DNA of 64,000 bases from Paraburkholderia acidipaludis NBRC 101816 (GCF_000684975.1 NZ_BAXZ01000004.1:62001-126000), one strand, 5' to 3'; shown: positions 35,166 to 44,021, counted from the first letter of the stretch. Notes: a model not told the origin generated them from the sequence alone. Made by a program: numbers and translations.

Positions 35166-36650
35166 ATGAGCGTAGCCGCGATGAGCGAAACCGTGGGACA
35201 CGAAACGGAGCGTGACGCGCGCACGCTCAATGCCTTGCTGGCGAGGATGCCGGCCGTCGAGCGCGTGATCGCTTCCGTGCCGGCGCAGCCGCTGATCGCC
35301 GAATACGGGCGCACGCAGGTACTGGCGGCGATCCGCGCCACGCTGGACCAATGGCGGCATGAAGCGCAAGCCGGCACGCTGGCGATCGCGACGAGCGACG
35401 ACGAACCGTTCCCGCTCGAACGCGTGATCGATAACGTGGCGCGCGCGCTGGCCGTCCGCGCGCAAGGCCGGTTGCGTACCGTATTCAACCTCACGGGCAC
35501 GGTGCTGCATACGAATCTCGGCCGTGCGCTGCTACCCGACGAATCGGTTCGCGCCGTCGTGCAGGCGCTCACGCAACCGGCGAATCTGGAGTTCGATCTC
35601 GCAACGGGCAAGCGCGGCGACCGCGACGACCTGATCGACGAATTGATCTGCGAGCTGACCGGCGCCGAGGCCGCGACGGTCGTGAACAACAATGCGGCGG
35701 CCGTGCTGCTCGCGCTCTCGGCGCTCGCCGCGCGCAAGGAAGTGATCGTCTCGCGCGGCGAGCTGGTCGAGATCGGCGGCGCGTTCCGCATTCCCGACAT
35801 CATGAGCCGCGCGGGCGCGCGCCTGCGCGAGGTGGGCACGACTAATCGCACGCATCTGAAGGACTACGAAGCGGCGATCGATCCGCGTACCGCGCTGCTC
35901 ATGAAGGTTCACTGCAGCAACTATGCGATCAGCGGCTTCACGAAGAGCGTCGAGCTCGACGAACTGGCGCCGCTGGCCCATGCGCGCGGTCTTCCCGTGG
36001 CGGTCGATCTGGGTAGCGGCACGCTGACCGATCTCACGCAATGGGGCCTGCCGGCCGAGCCGACCGTGCGCGCGACCGTCGAAGCGGGCGCGGACCTCGT
36101 GACGTTCAGCGGCGACAAGTTGCTGGGCGGCCCGCAGGCGGGGTTGATCGTCGGCCGCAAGGAATTGATCGCGAAGATCAAGAAGCATCCGCTCAAGCGC
36201 GCGCTGCGCGTGGGCAAACTCACGCTGGCTGCACTGGAACCGGTGTTGAGGCTCTATCAGGCGCCGGAATTTCTGCGCGAAAGACTTACTACGCTGCGTT
36301 TGCTCACGCGTCCCGCCGCCGAGATGCAGGCGGCCGCCCAGCGCGCGCTGCCGGCCTTGCAGCGTGCGCTGGGGGAAGGCTACGCGGCGAGCGTGGAGCC
36401 GATGTTCAGCCAGATCGGCAGCGGCGCACTGCCTGTGGACGTGCTGCCAAGCAGCGGTCTTGTCGTGCGCCACGCCGCCGGCAAAAGCGGCAGCGGCCGC
36501 GCGCTGCTGAAACTCGAGCGCGCGCTGCGCGGGCTGCCGCGCCCCGTGATAGGCCGCATTGCGGACGACGCGCTGCGGCTCGATCTGCGCTGCCTCGAAA
36601 GCGCCGACGAAGCCGTGTTCATTAGCCAACTCGCGGAGCTGCGTCTGTGA
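35166..36650 (+). CDS. selA: L-seryl-tRNA(Sec) selenium transferase
   Basis: SelA converts Ser-tRNA(Sec) to Sec-tRNA(Sec) with selenophosphate in the cytoplasm; E. coli SelA is a homodecamer. The 494-residue protein has the PLP-binding Lys318 in LVTFSGDKLLGGPQAGLIVG, the NLTGTVLHTNLGRALL block, NNNAAAVLLAL and VGTTNRTHLKDYE. The N terminus (LNALLARMPAVERVI) matches the tRNA-binding domain. ATG at 35166 abuts the fdhE stop; an in-frame ATG at 35181 is possible. The 3' end overlaps the selB GTG by four bases. selA and selB are thus coupled in order with the selenoprotein they serve. Confidence 0.96.
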   Translation: MSVAAMSETVGHETERDARTLNALLARMPAVERVIASVPAQPLIAEYGRTQVLAAIRATLDQWRHEAQAGTLAIATSDDEPFPLERVIDNVARALAVRAQGRLRTVFNLTGTVLHTNLGRALLPDESVRAVVQALTQPANLEFDLATGKRGDRDDLIDELICELTGAEAATVVNNNAAAVLLALSALAARKEVIVSRGELVEIGGAFRIPDIMSRAGARLREVGTTNRTHLKDYEAAIDPRTALLMKVHCSNYAISGFTKSVELDELAPLAHARGLPVAVDLGSGTLTDLTQWGLPAEPTVRATVEAGADLVTFSGDKLLGGPQAGLIVGRKELIAKIKKHPLKRALRVGKLTLAALEPVLRLYQAPEFLRERLTTLRLLTRPAAEMQAAAQRALPALQRALGEGYAASVEPMFSQIGSGALPVDVLPSSGLVVRHAAGKSGSGRALLKLERALRGLPRPVIGRIADDALRLDLRCLESADEAVFISQLAELRL

Positions 36651-38566
36651 TCGTCGGCACGGCCGGTCACATCGACCACGGCAAGACCACGCTGATCCGC
36701 GCGTTGACGGGCGTCGACACCGACCGGCTCAAGGAAGAGAAGGCACGCGGCATTTCGATCGAACTAGGCTACGCCTACGTGCCGCTCGCCAATGGCGACG
36801 TGCTGGGCTTCATCGACGTGCCGGGCCACGAGAAGCTCGTGCACACGATGGCGGCAGGGGCATGCGGCATCGATTTCGCACTGCTTGTGATTGCCGCCGA
36901 CGACGGCGTGATGCCGCAAACGCGCGAACATCTCGCGATTCTTCAGTTGTTGGGCGTGACCCAGGGTGCGGTTGCGCTTACCAAGACCGATCGCGTGGAC
37001 GCCGCCCGGCTAACCGAGGTGCGCAAGGACATCGACGCATGGCTCGCGCCTACGGTGCTCGCTGGCGCGCCGTGTTTCGAAACGCGCGCCACGCAGGCCG
37101 GCGACGCAGGCGTCGCGAGACTGGACGCCTGGCTGCGCGAGCGCGCCATGGCCTGGCAGGGCCGCCGCGACGACGGACTTTTCCGGCTGGCGATCGATCG
37201 TGTGTTTACGCTCGCGGGCCAGGGCACAGTCGTGACAGGCACGGTGTTCGCGGGCCGTGTGCGGGTGGGCGATACGCTGATGCTGGCGCCGGCGGGACTG
37301 CCCGTGCGGGTGCGCAGCATTCATGCACAGAACCGCGCGGCAGAGCAAGGCCACGCGGGGCAGCGGTGTGCGTTGAATCTCGCGGGCGTCGATCGCGAGC
37401 AGATCGCGCGCGGCGACTGGATCGTCGATGCGAGGCTCGCGGAGGGCGCGACGCGCATCGATTGCGAACTGAGCCTGCTCGACGATGCGGATCTGACGCT
37501 GCATCACTGGTCGCCGCTGCACGTCCATCTCGGCACGGCGCACCGCGTGGCGAACGTCGCGCTGCTGGAGGGCGAGACGCTGGAGCCCGGCGAGCGCGCA
37601 CGCGTGCAGCTCGTGTTCGATGCGCCGCTTGGCGCGTTACCGGGCGACCGTCTGATCGCACGTAACGCGCAGGCGACGCGCACGGCAGGCGGCGGCCGTG
37701 TGCTCGATCCGTTCGCGCCGGCAAGACGCAGACGCACGCCGGAGCGGCACGCATGGCTCGACGCGTTACGGACCTGGCTCGACACGGGGCGCGCCGATGC
37801 GCTGATCGCTCAGGCGCCGAGGGGTATTGCGCGTACGACGCTGACGCAGTTGACCGGTTACGCGGCCGATGCGCTCGCGCTGCCCGACGACGCGATCGAG
37901 GTGACATCGTCGGGCCGTGGGGCCGAGGGTGTGGTGATGGCGCGGCAGCATTGGGAGAGCATGGCGGCGCGGATCGTCGAAGTGCTCGGCGAGTTTCATC
38001 GACGTGTTCCTGACGAGCAGGGCCCCGACGCCGCACGATTGAGGCGCATGGCCGCGCCCCTGGTGACGGACGCCGTGTGGCGCGCGGTGGCGGATGCGTT
38101 GGTGGACGAAGGCCGCGTGACGCGCAGCGGGCCGTGGCTGCACCTGCCTTCGCACGCGGTGACGCTCGACGCGCGGGAAGTCGCGCTCGCGACGCGCTTG
38201 CGGCCGTTGCTTGCACAAGGACGTTACGATCCGCCGTGGGTGCGCGATCTCGCACGCGAAACGCGGGAAGACGAGGATGCCGTGCGGGCGCTATTGCGCA
38301 AGCTTGCGCGGCTTGGCGAGCTGTACCAGGTGGTGCGCGATCTGTTCTACGAGCGCGAGGCCGTGCACGAGCTCGCACGGCTCGTGGCGAACGCTGCGGT
38401 CGAGCAGAACGGGGCGCTCACCGCGGCGGCGTTTCGCGACGCAACGGGGCTGGGCCGCAAGCGCGCGATCCAGATTCTGGAGTTCTTCGACCGCGTTGGA
38501 TATACTCGGTTTCACCGCGAGCGGCATGTTTTGCGTCCAGACAGCCGCTTGCGCGAAGTGCTCTGA
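36647..38566 (+). CDS. selB: Selenocysteine-specific elongation factor SelB
   Basis: SelB is the EF-Tu-like GTPase that brings Sec-tRNA(Sec) to the ribosome at UGA codons marked by a SECIS hairpin. The 639-residue protein has G1 GHIDHGKTT (7-15), G3 DVPGHE, G4 TKTD, three beta-barrel domains, and a C-terminal run of winged-helix domains (ending about 505-635; ARLVANAAVEQNGALTAAAFRDATGLGRKRAIQILE, split by normal helices) that reads the SECIS loop. The start is GTG at 36647 in a GTGA overlap with the selA stop. It is followed 67 bases later by selC. Confidence 0.95.
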   Translation: MIVGTAGHIDHGKTTLIRALTGVDTDRLKEEKARGISIELGYAYVPLANGDVLGFIDVPGHEKLVHTMAAGACGIDFALLVIAADDGVMPQTREHLAILQLLGVTQGAVALTKTDRVDAARLTEVRKDIDAWLAPTVLAGAPCFETRATQAGDAGVARLDAWLRERAMAWQGRRDDGLFRLAIDRVFTLAGQGTVVTGTVFAGRVRVGDTLMLAPAGLPVRVRSIHAQNRAAEQGHAGQRCALNLAGVDREQIARGDWIVDARLAEGATRIDCELSLLDDADLTLHHWSPLHVHLGTAHRVANVALLEGETLEPGERARVQLVFDAPLGALPGDRLIARNAQATRTAGGGRVLDPFAPARRRRTPERHAWLDALRTWLDTGRADALIAQAPRGIARTTLTQLTGYAADALALPDDAIEVTSSGRGAEGVVMARQHWESMAARIVEVLGEFHRRVPDEQGPDAARLRRMAAPLVTDAVWRAVADALVDEGRVTRSGPWLHLPSHAVTLDAREVALATRLRPLLAQGRYDPPWVRDLARETREDEDAVRALLRKLARLGELYQVVRDLFYEREAVHELARLVANAAVEQNGALTAAAFRDATGLGRKRAIQILEFFDRVGYTRFHRERHVLRPDSRLREVL

Positions 38567-38633
38567 ATGCCGCGCCGTCGCAATACCCTTGGCGTAGCTT
38601 CAGGATGTAAGGTGTACGAAGGAAGCCGTTCGA

Positions 38634-38726
38634 GGAAGGCATTCGTATCGGGTGGTACGGCCAGGCTTCAAACCTGGTTGGGGACGTCAGCCGTTCCCAG
38701 GATGGTTCGACTCCATCTGCCTTCCG
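38634..38726 (+). tRNA. selC: tRNA-Sec (anticodon TCA)
   Basis: An 8-bp acceptor stem (GGAAGGCA with TGCCTTCC), a long D-arm region, anticodon stem CCAGG/CCTGG with loop CTTCAAA and anticodon TCA (38668-38670), a long extra arm (GGGACGTCAGCCGTTCCC) and GGTTCGACTCC in the T-arm: all features of selenocysteine tRNA. CCA is not encoded (GCC then G follows). Its position after selB completes the decoding set. Confidence 0.96.
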
Positions 38727-38759
38727 CCGTTCAAGGTTCGCGTGGTGCTGGTTGCGGCT

Positions 38760-38809
38760 GTGTAGGTAATCATCAGTCTTCCAAACGGAAGTTTTATGAT
38801 TACCTACAC
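38760..38809. repeat. Perfect 14-bp inverted repeat with nested hairpin downstream of selC
   Basis: GTGTAGGTAATCAT (38760-38773) and ATGATTACCTACAC (38796-38809) are exact complements; inside them CTTCC-aaac-GGAAG (38778-38791) can pair too. It is 33 bases after selC and AT-rich against its surroundings. It may be the selC/AraC 3'-end structure, a trace of an inserted element, or a protein site; no long T tract follows. Confidence 0.8.
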
Positions 38810-38819
38810 ACTTGATGCG

Positions 38820-39887
38820 CTACGTGTGGTCGACAAATGCATTCATCCAGTTGCTCCGGCCAGCCGCATGAACCGGCTGCGCATCGTCGTGGACGGCACG
38901 GGGGTTCCCATACAGGCGCGCTTCACGTGCTTCGCTCGGCGTGTAGCCGAACTGTTCCTTGAAGCAACGGCTGAAGTGTTTGGCGTCTTCGAAGCCGTGA
39001 CGCCATGCGACCTGGGCGATCGATACGCGCGAGGCGTTCGTGCTGGCCAGGACGTCATGGGCGTGGCGCAGCCGCCTGTGTCGAACCGTGCGGGCGATAC
39101 CCCCCGCCGATTCGAATAGCTGATAGAGCGATGAGCGCGCGATCCCGACCGCCTTGCAGATTCGATCGACGTTTAGATTCGGGTCGAAGAGGTTGTCGTC
39201 GATGTAGCGCTTGACGCGTCGAATCATCAATTCGTCGAGTTCAGTCCTGGCTTCGGCAATCGCGTCTGGATGGGTTTGCAGGCAGGCGCGCAGCACCGCC
39301 GTTGTCGCGTCTATGAGGCGTGGCGCATCGGAAGCGTCGATATCCCGCAGGCGGTCATGCAGCACCTTCAGGTAATCGGCAAGGAATCCGGCCAACCCGC
39401 TCTTCAGGACGCTCATGTGGTAATGGCTCAGGGATCCGCGCATCACGTCGCGTTGAATCATCAGGCAAAGCGAGTCGCCGCTCGTGACCTGGACATCCAT
39501 CGGCAGTGCCTCATCGACCAGAAACAAGTCGCCCGGTCCGGCGCGAAGGTGACGGGCTTTTCGATCGGGATTGACCGCGACACGCGCCTCGCTCAATTGA
39601 AGCTGCAGGAAGTAGTAGTCCAGACCATCGCGCCGGATTCGCCGTTGCGGGCGGCGCATCCCGAACGTCACGGAATGGTCGGAATTCAGCCAACGCTTCT
39701 TTGGGAATGCGAATGGCCCAAGAACAGTCACGTGCGACTCCAGATCAAACGACGCTTCGTTTTGATCAACTCGATACAGTTCCGCAAAACTGCCGCAGTC
39801 CGCAGCCCATGCGTCGAAGCGCTCTTCGGGAGGAGCATGTAAAGTAGAAAACTGGTACGTGACAGGCTGTCGAGACCGGGATTCCAA
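38820..39887 (-). CDS. AraC-family transcriptional regulator
   Basis: A 355-residue regulator. The N-terminal ~230 residues form an AraC-binding-like domain (PGDLFLVDEALPMDVQ; LSHYHMSVLKSGLAGFLADYL); the C-terminal ~100 residues hold the two helix-turn-helix units (LNVDRICKAVGIARSSLYQLFE and RVSIAQVAWRHGFEDAKHFSRCFKEQFG), the latter being the AraC signature. Its stop is 11 bases from the inverted repeat after selC. No target gene is adjacent in the same direction. A perfect inverted repeat lies about 120 bases upstream (40006-40026) and could be an operator. Ligand unknown. Confidence 0.87.
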   Translation of the reverse strand: MESRSRQPVTYQFSTLHAPPEERFDAWAADCGSFAELYRVDQNEASFDLESHVTVLGPFAFPKKRWLNSDHSVTFGMRRPQRRIRRDGLDYYFLQLQLSEARVAVNPDRKARHLRAGPGDLFLVDEALPMDVQVTSGDSLCLMIQRDVMRGSLSHYHMSVLKSGLAGFLADYLKVLHDRLRDIDASDAPRLIDATTAVLRACLQTHPDAIAEARTELDELMIRRVKRYIDDNLFDPNLNVDRICKAVGIARSSLYQLFESAGGIARTVRHRRLRHAHDVLASTNASRVSIAQVAWRHGFEDAKHFSRCFKEQFGYTPSEAREARLYGNPRAVHDDAQPVHAAGRSNWMNAFVDHT

Positions 39888-40346
39888 AGCGATTCCTCAA
39901 GAGTGGCCTTCGAGATTTGGCTGTTCCTGCCGGAATAATTAAAGCGGGAGCTTGACTGGAAAAAATTGCCGAGGCGTTTGCCGGCGGCATTTCCAATAAG
40001 TCATATCGACATTCGAAGGATGTCGAACGATATTGCGAACCGCGTGACGCCGCGCCGAGTCTCGGCTTATCGCATCACTGTTTCTACGCACTTTGCGTGA
40101 TCTATATAACGACAAGGGTGCCGGGTAACTAAATCAGAAAACGCCGGAAAAATGACTCGGGCTTTACCGATGCGATTGTCGGGAAATCCTTAATGCGGTG
40201 GCCGGAGTAGCCGGACGGTGTGTCATCGAGTGCGTGCGGCACGCGCCTCGGGTGCAGCTTCGTTAGCGCGAGCGTTTGGATCTGATGCGTTGCGGCGGCC
40301 GCTTGCCTCTGGTCTGCAGCGGCCGCCTCAAGTTTCTCGGTGGAGT
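39888..40346. other. Gene-free region between AraC regulator and CsgG-like lipoprotein
   Basis: About 460 bases of lower GC content than the cob or fdn genes, without a credible ORF on either strand. The only structure noticed is TCGACAT-tcgaagg-ATGTCGA (40006-40012 with 40020-40026). The part near 40346 is the 3' flank of the lipoprotein gene; no terminator with a T tract was found. Confidence 0.5.
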
Positions 40347-41168
40347 TCAGTTGACCTGCAGAGTGCCGCCGGTTCCGAGCCCGCCCTTGACGCTTTGCGC
40401 TTTGTATTGCTTGACTGCGTTGATCAAATTGTTGAGGGAGTCGGTAAAGGCCGCGACAATGACCTTGCCTTGGGCGGTGTTGGCGTAAGCACCGCCTGCA
40501 CCCGCACCGGCACCGCCGCCACCGGCCATGCCGAGGCCGGCAAGCATGCCGTAGTCGATGTTTTTCGCAGATCCCTCCGCGGCAGCGAGTTGCACGCTGC
40601 TGCGATTATCGACCAGCGTCAGCAGGGTCGAAGCTTCCTGCGTTTTCATCGTGCCCGCTACGCCGGCGAGCGCACCACCGACAACCGGCACGAAAGCGAG
40701 TAGGCCTGCCGCGCCGCCGCCTGCATTTCTGTTGCTGAAAGTGATGCTGGGGCTGATCGTGTAGTCAGCGGCCACCATCTGGCCTTTATGCATCTTGGAC
40801 GTGCTGCGCAGCTCGCCCGAGTCGTTCAGCGCGCGCTCCTGCATCGCGGCGTCGAGCCCACGACCACGGTCGACCACGACGAAGCAGTTCGACTGCTGCA
40901 CGAGCAGCTTGAGAACGGGAACCGTGCTGCCCAACTGGTATTGGCCCGTCAGCATGCCGTACCACGGTGCAGACGTATCCTCGACGATCGAGACCGTACC
41001 TAGCGACGCTGAACAATGTTGCAACCCCGCGTTCGCATTCTGCGACGTCTCGCCGCCGGCAGAACCGGTTGCCGTGGTCTTGGCCGACGTGGCGCCCATC
41101 TGCATGTCTGAACAGGCTGACAATAAAAGCGATGTCAGACATGCAACCCCGATCAATGTGTTTTTCAT
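40347..41168 (-). CDS. CsgG/HfaB-family lipoprotein
   Basis: A 273-residue predicted lipoprotein: signal MKNTLIGVACLTSLLLSAC with lipobox LSAC. The body has CsgG-like traits: FVVVDRGRGLDAAMQERAL, then GQMVAADYTISPSITFSNRN, a hydrophobic Gly/Ala run, and STLLTLVDNRSSVQLAAAEGSAKN. CsgG forms the outer-membrane export pore for curli, and relatives serve other surface functions. No csgA/B/E/F genes lie near, so this is an orphan paralogue and not evidence of curli. The C-terminal half contains a long glycine/alanine tract. A -35/-10 pair just upstream suggests its own promoter. Confidence 0.75.
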   Translation of the reverse strand: MKNTLIGVACLTSLLLSACSDMQMGATSAKTTATGSAGGETSQNANAGLQHCSASLGTVSIVEDTSAPWYGMLTGQYQLGSTVPVLKLLVQQSNCFVVVDRGRGLDAAMQERALNDSGELRSTSKMHKGQMVAADYTISPSITFSNRNAGGGAAGLLAFVPVVGGALAGVAGTMKTQEASTLLTLVDNRSSVQLAAAEGSAKNIDYGMLAGLGMAGGGGAGAGAGGAYANTAQGKVIVAAFTDSLNNLINAVKQYKAQSVKGGLGTGGTLQVN

Positions 41169-41191
41169 GGCTTCTCGTTCCCGGGTTTCTC

Positions 41192-41220
41192 TTTAAAATC
41201 GTGTGTTTTGGCGTATGCAA
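41192..41220 (-). promoter_or_regulatory. Candidate promoter of the CsgG-like gene
   Basis: On the minus strand TTGCAT (41220-41215), a 17-base spacer and TTTAAA (41197-41192) lie just before the ATG at 41168, giving a leader of roughly 18 bases. Confidence 0.4.
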
Positions 41221-41686
41221 ATCAGATAGAAACAGCGTGAAATAAAATTCTCACCATTGGCGGGGCAAGAATGCGTAATCCGCGCAATTCATCAAGCACA
41301 TCTAAGTTTTTAGATCAGAAAAGCCGTGAATTGACCTGCCCGGTGTGCGTCGAGCGATCGCTCGCCAAGCTCCGTCCTCGTCCCGGCTGTGAACAACCTG
41401 CTGGATTTTCAGCCCTCTGATTGAGGCAGAAGATGAACTAATGGTGATTCGCCTGCGTCAGTTCGACGCCATTCTCGCAAATATTTTGATCGACGATGGT
41501 GCATTGCGTCTCGAAAGAGTGGATTTCCGTCTACGCATTTGTCGATGCCGGCCGGTTGGCGATGCGATCTATTCGATAGGCGGCATTAAAGCTTGAGTGG
41601 ATTTCGGCGCTATATTCGATGTGCCGCCGCCCACACATTATTCGGAAATATTTGTATGGTAGGGCGGCATGCGATCCGGCATTCAT
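41221..41686. other. Gene-free AT-richer region
   Basis: No ORF with coding character was found. It holds a small TCTAA-gttt-TTAGA hairpin near 41310 and a perfect 14-bp palindrome CGAGCGATCGCTCG (41351-41364). The right end is the 3' flank of the second AraC gene. Confidence 0.5.
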
Positions 41687-42658
41687 TTAATCGGAAGGGG
41701 CAGGCACAAGAGTCCGTGTGCGTCCCGGGGTGAGGCCGAAGCGTGCCTTGAACGCCCTGTGGAAGTGTGCAGCCGAAGCAAAACCGCATTGGTAGCCGAT
41801 CCACTCTACGCTGCGCAAAATGTGCTGCGGTTCGCGCAGCATCGAACGTGCCTTGAGTAGTCGCTCCTCCAGAAGCCACGCGGAAAACGTTTCGTCGGCA
41901 TTTGCGAACCGGTGCTGGATCGTGCGACTGGTGCAATGAAACGCCTCGGCCACCGTCGCCGCCGACAAGCCGGGATCGGAGAGTCGCTCCCCGGCGTAGT
42001 TCTTCAGGTGTTCGAGTGCCGTCCGGGGTGCCTCTAGGGCCGGACGAGATCGATGACTTTCCTGCGCTAACGTCAGGACCAGCGCTTCGAGCGAACGCCC
42101 GAGGGCAGCCGCGGCCCGGGGCTGGCCCAGATGCATCGCCTGGCACACCAGTTGAAACTGTTCGCCGATCAGCCGCCCCAATGGCGACATTTCGAGCGCG
42201 GAGTTCAGGGCCGCGAAAGATGGAACCCCACCGAACGCGCTCCGGGGCAAACGAAGCGAGTTCAACGTCATGCGGCGCCGTTCTGGGAAATGCACGGCGA
42301 AGCTCGCCGCGTTGTCGTGCAGCCTGGGCGTACGTCTGGGAATGACGGACTTCCCGAGGCGATCCTCGACGATGTAGTCACTGCTTTCGCAGTAATTGAT
42401 AAACACGCTGTCGTCAGGAATCCTGCTCAAAGCGGCAGCATCCCGGCGCGCGCTATGACCTGGGGCGGTGATTCTGCCAATACTCGCATGGTCGAACGAG
42501 AGCGTTTCGAAACACCCGTCGAACGATGGCTCGCCCGGTGGTTCAGGTTCGATCCCGGCGTAGACGGTACACACGGCTTGCCGCCACCAGGCAAACCGTT
42601 CAGCAGCCGGAATGCCGGCAGTCGAGACGTGAAGAATGCGTGTTTCGCTATGGGTCAT
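41687..42658 (-). CDS. AraC-family transcriptional regulator
   Basis: A 323-residue regulator with an N-terminal AraC-binding-like sensor (FAWWRQAVCTVYAG; SVFINYCESSDYIVEDRLG) and a C-terminal double helix-turn-helix (LSAATVAEAFHCTSRTIQHRF, and VEWIGYQCGFASAAHFHRAFKARFG). It is divergent from the alpha/beta hydrolase gene with 87 bases between starts, the usual arrangement for a regulator and its target. It is not a close copy of the AraC protein at 38820-39887. Effector unknown. Confidence 0.87.
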   Translation of the reverse strand: MTHSETRILHVSTAGIPAAERFAWWRQAVCTVYAGIEPEPPGEPSFDGCFETLSFDHASIGRITAPGHSARRDAAALSRIPDDSVFINYCESSDYIVEDRLGKSVIPRRTPRLHDNAASFAVHFPERRRMTLNSLRLPRSAFGGVPSFAALNSALEMSPLGRLIGEQFQLVCQAMHLGQPRAAAALGRSLEALVLTLAQESHRSRPALEAPRTALEHLKNYAGERLSDPGLSAATVAEAFHCTSRTIQHRFANADETFSAWLLEERLLKARSMLREPQHILRSVEWIGYQCGFASAAHFHRAFKARFGLTPGRTRTLVPAPSD

Positions 42659-42745
42659 GGATTTTCGGTGCTGGTCACTACAGCGACGGAGCCAAGCCCT
42701 CTATGCTGCTCGGAAATACCACGCCAACCATAAGGGAAAACGCGC

Positions 42746-43588
42746 ATGTCCCCAGACCTCCCGGCTTTCGTCTTCGTTCACGGCTTCTGGCACGATGCCG
42801 GAACGTGGCGCGATGTGTTACCAGGCCTCGCGGCCCGCGGATTTCCCGTGCATGCGGTCGACCTGCCTGGTGCCGGCGCGAAGGCGAGGACGCCTATGTC
42901 CTGTTCCAGGAAACCGTTCGATGCAGCCGCTTTCGCCGCGGAACCGTCGCCCAATGCCGGTGTGACACAGGAGGAGCGCACCCGCGCTGTTGTGGAAGTG
43001 CTCAAGTCCGCCGGTCGACCGGTGATCCTCGTTGGGCACTCGATGGGCGGCGCTACGATCTCGGATGTCGTGGAGACCGCGCCGGAACTGGTGGAGGCCG
43101 TTGTTTACCTTACCGCGTTCCTGTTGCCGCCGGGTATGCCGCCGCTCGCCATGATCGAGCACGAGACGATGGTCGAGTCCCTGGTGCTCACCTTGTTCGT
43201 GGCCAATCCCGCCGAGGTCGGGGCGCTGAGGCTGAATTCCGGCGCGGAGGATCCTGTCTATCGAGGCAGGCTCAAAGCTGCGTTCTACGAAGATCTTGCC
43301 GATGCGGATCTGGCCGATGTGGTTGCTCGTCTGCACTGCGACGAGCCGGTTGCAACCGTCACGTATCCGTCGGCTGTGACGCCGGGGCGATTCGGAACGG
43401 TCAAACGCCACTATATTCGGTGTACTGAGGACCGCGCCATTCCGATTACTGGACAGGACTATATGATTGCCGCCGTGGATCATGCCATGGGCAATGCGAC
43501 GATACGGCATACGCTCGCGTCCAGCCATTCGCCGTTCTTTTCACGGCCCACCGAACTGGTCAATCTGCTTGCCGAAATTGCCGGCTGA
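42746..43588 (+). CDS. Alpha/beta hydrolase
   Basis: A 280-residue cytoplasmic alpha/beta-hydrolase of the EstC/salicylate-esterase-like group. The oxyanion HGFWHDAGTW is at residues about 12-21, the nucleophile serine in LVGHSMGGATI, and the catalytic histidine in SSHSPFFSRP near the C terminus. The long insert between strand 3 and the nucleophile elbow (about residues 48-80) is a cap segment. The divergent AraC gene suggests substrate-induced expression. The substrate is not readable; an ester or a small aromatic compound is possible. The 262 bases after it contain no convincing gene. Confidence 0.83.
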   Translation: MSPDLPAFVFVHGFWHDAGTWRDVLPGLAARGFPVHAVDLPGAGAKARTPMSCSRKPFDAAAFAAEPSPNAGVTQEERTRAVVEVLKSAGRPVILVGHSMGGATISDVVETAPELVEAVVYLTAFLLPPGMPPLAMIEHETMVESLVLTLFVANPAEVGALRLNSGAEDPVYRGRLKAAFYEDLADADLADVVARLHCDEPVATVTYPSAVTPGRFGTVKRHYIRCTEDRAIPITGQDYMIAAVDHAMGNATIRHTLASSHSPFFSRPTELVNLLAEIAG

Positions 43589-43850
43589 TTTGGCCTGGCC
43601 TCGTGACGATATTGGCCGAATAAGGCCGCCATCATTGATATTGGTGGTCGGGGTTAAACAAAGGGTAACGCTCAATCACCCCAAATTGGGCGATACTCGC
43701 ACGGATATCGGGGCTCTCAAGGGTGTGTTGAAGCCGCTGCGACAGTAGCCCATCATATACGGTGGGGTTAGATACAGGCAGATACGCTTGATCGGCTGCT
43801 AATTCTGCGTTCCTTGTCCTCGCCGAACTGAGCGTCGTGATTGCAGCCGG

Positions 43851-44021
43851 TCAATGCACGTGAATGACCCCGCCTATACCAACGCTAACCGGTGGCGCCG
43901 CATAATACGCGGGCGCATATCCGTAGTAGTAGCCCGGCGCGGGAGCATAGCCGTAAGGCGGCGCGACGACGCAACCGCCCAGGCCGCCGATCAGGGTGAG
44001 AATGAGGAGCGTTCGGATCAT
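43851..44021 (-). CDS. Small 56-residue lipoprotein, Tyr/Pro-rich
   Basis: This short gene encodes MIRTLLILTLIGGLGGC, a lipoprotein signal with lipobox LGGC (Cys17), then a mature part of 40 residues rich in Tyr, Pro and Ala (PPYGYAPAPGYYYGYAPAYY) ending VIHVH. Such tiny Tyr/Pro lipoproteins are common in Burkholderiales, and their role is unknown. GGGAA lies about 9 bases before the ATG at 44021. The coding strand shows proper third-position bias, while the overlapping plus-strand frame (43854-44045) reads as an Arg-rich shadow and is rejected. Confidence 0.72.
   Translation of the reverse strand: MIRTLLILTLIGGLGGCVVAPPYGYAPAPGYYYGYAPAYYAAPPVSVGIGGVIHVH

Noticed and set aside
40347..41168. 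A curli locus
   Set aside because: Only a CsgG-like protein is present; no amyloid subunits or accessory csg genes are nearby.
43632..43850. Minus-strand open frame of 72 codons after the small lipoprotein stop
   Set aside because: It looks protein-like in places but has no start codon and directly follows a stop in the same frame; kept only as a possible remnant.
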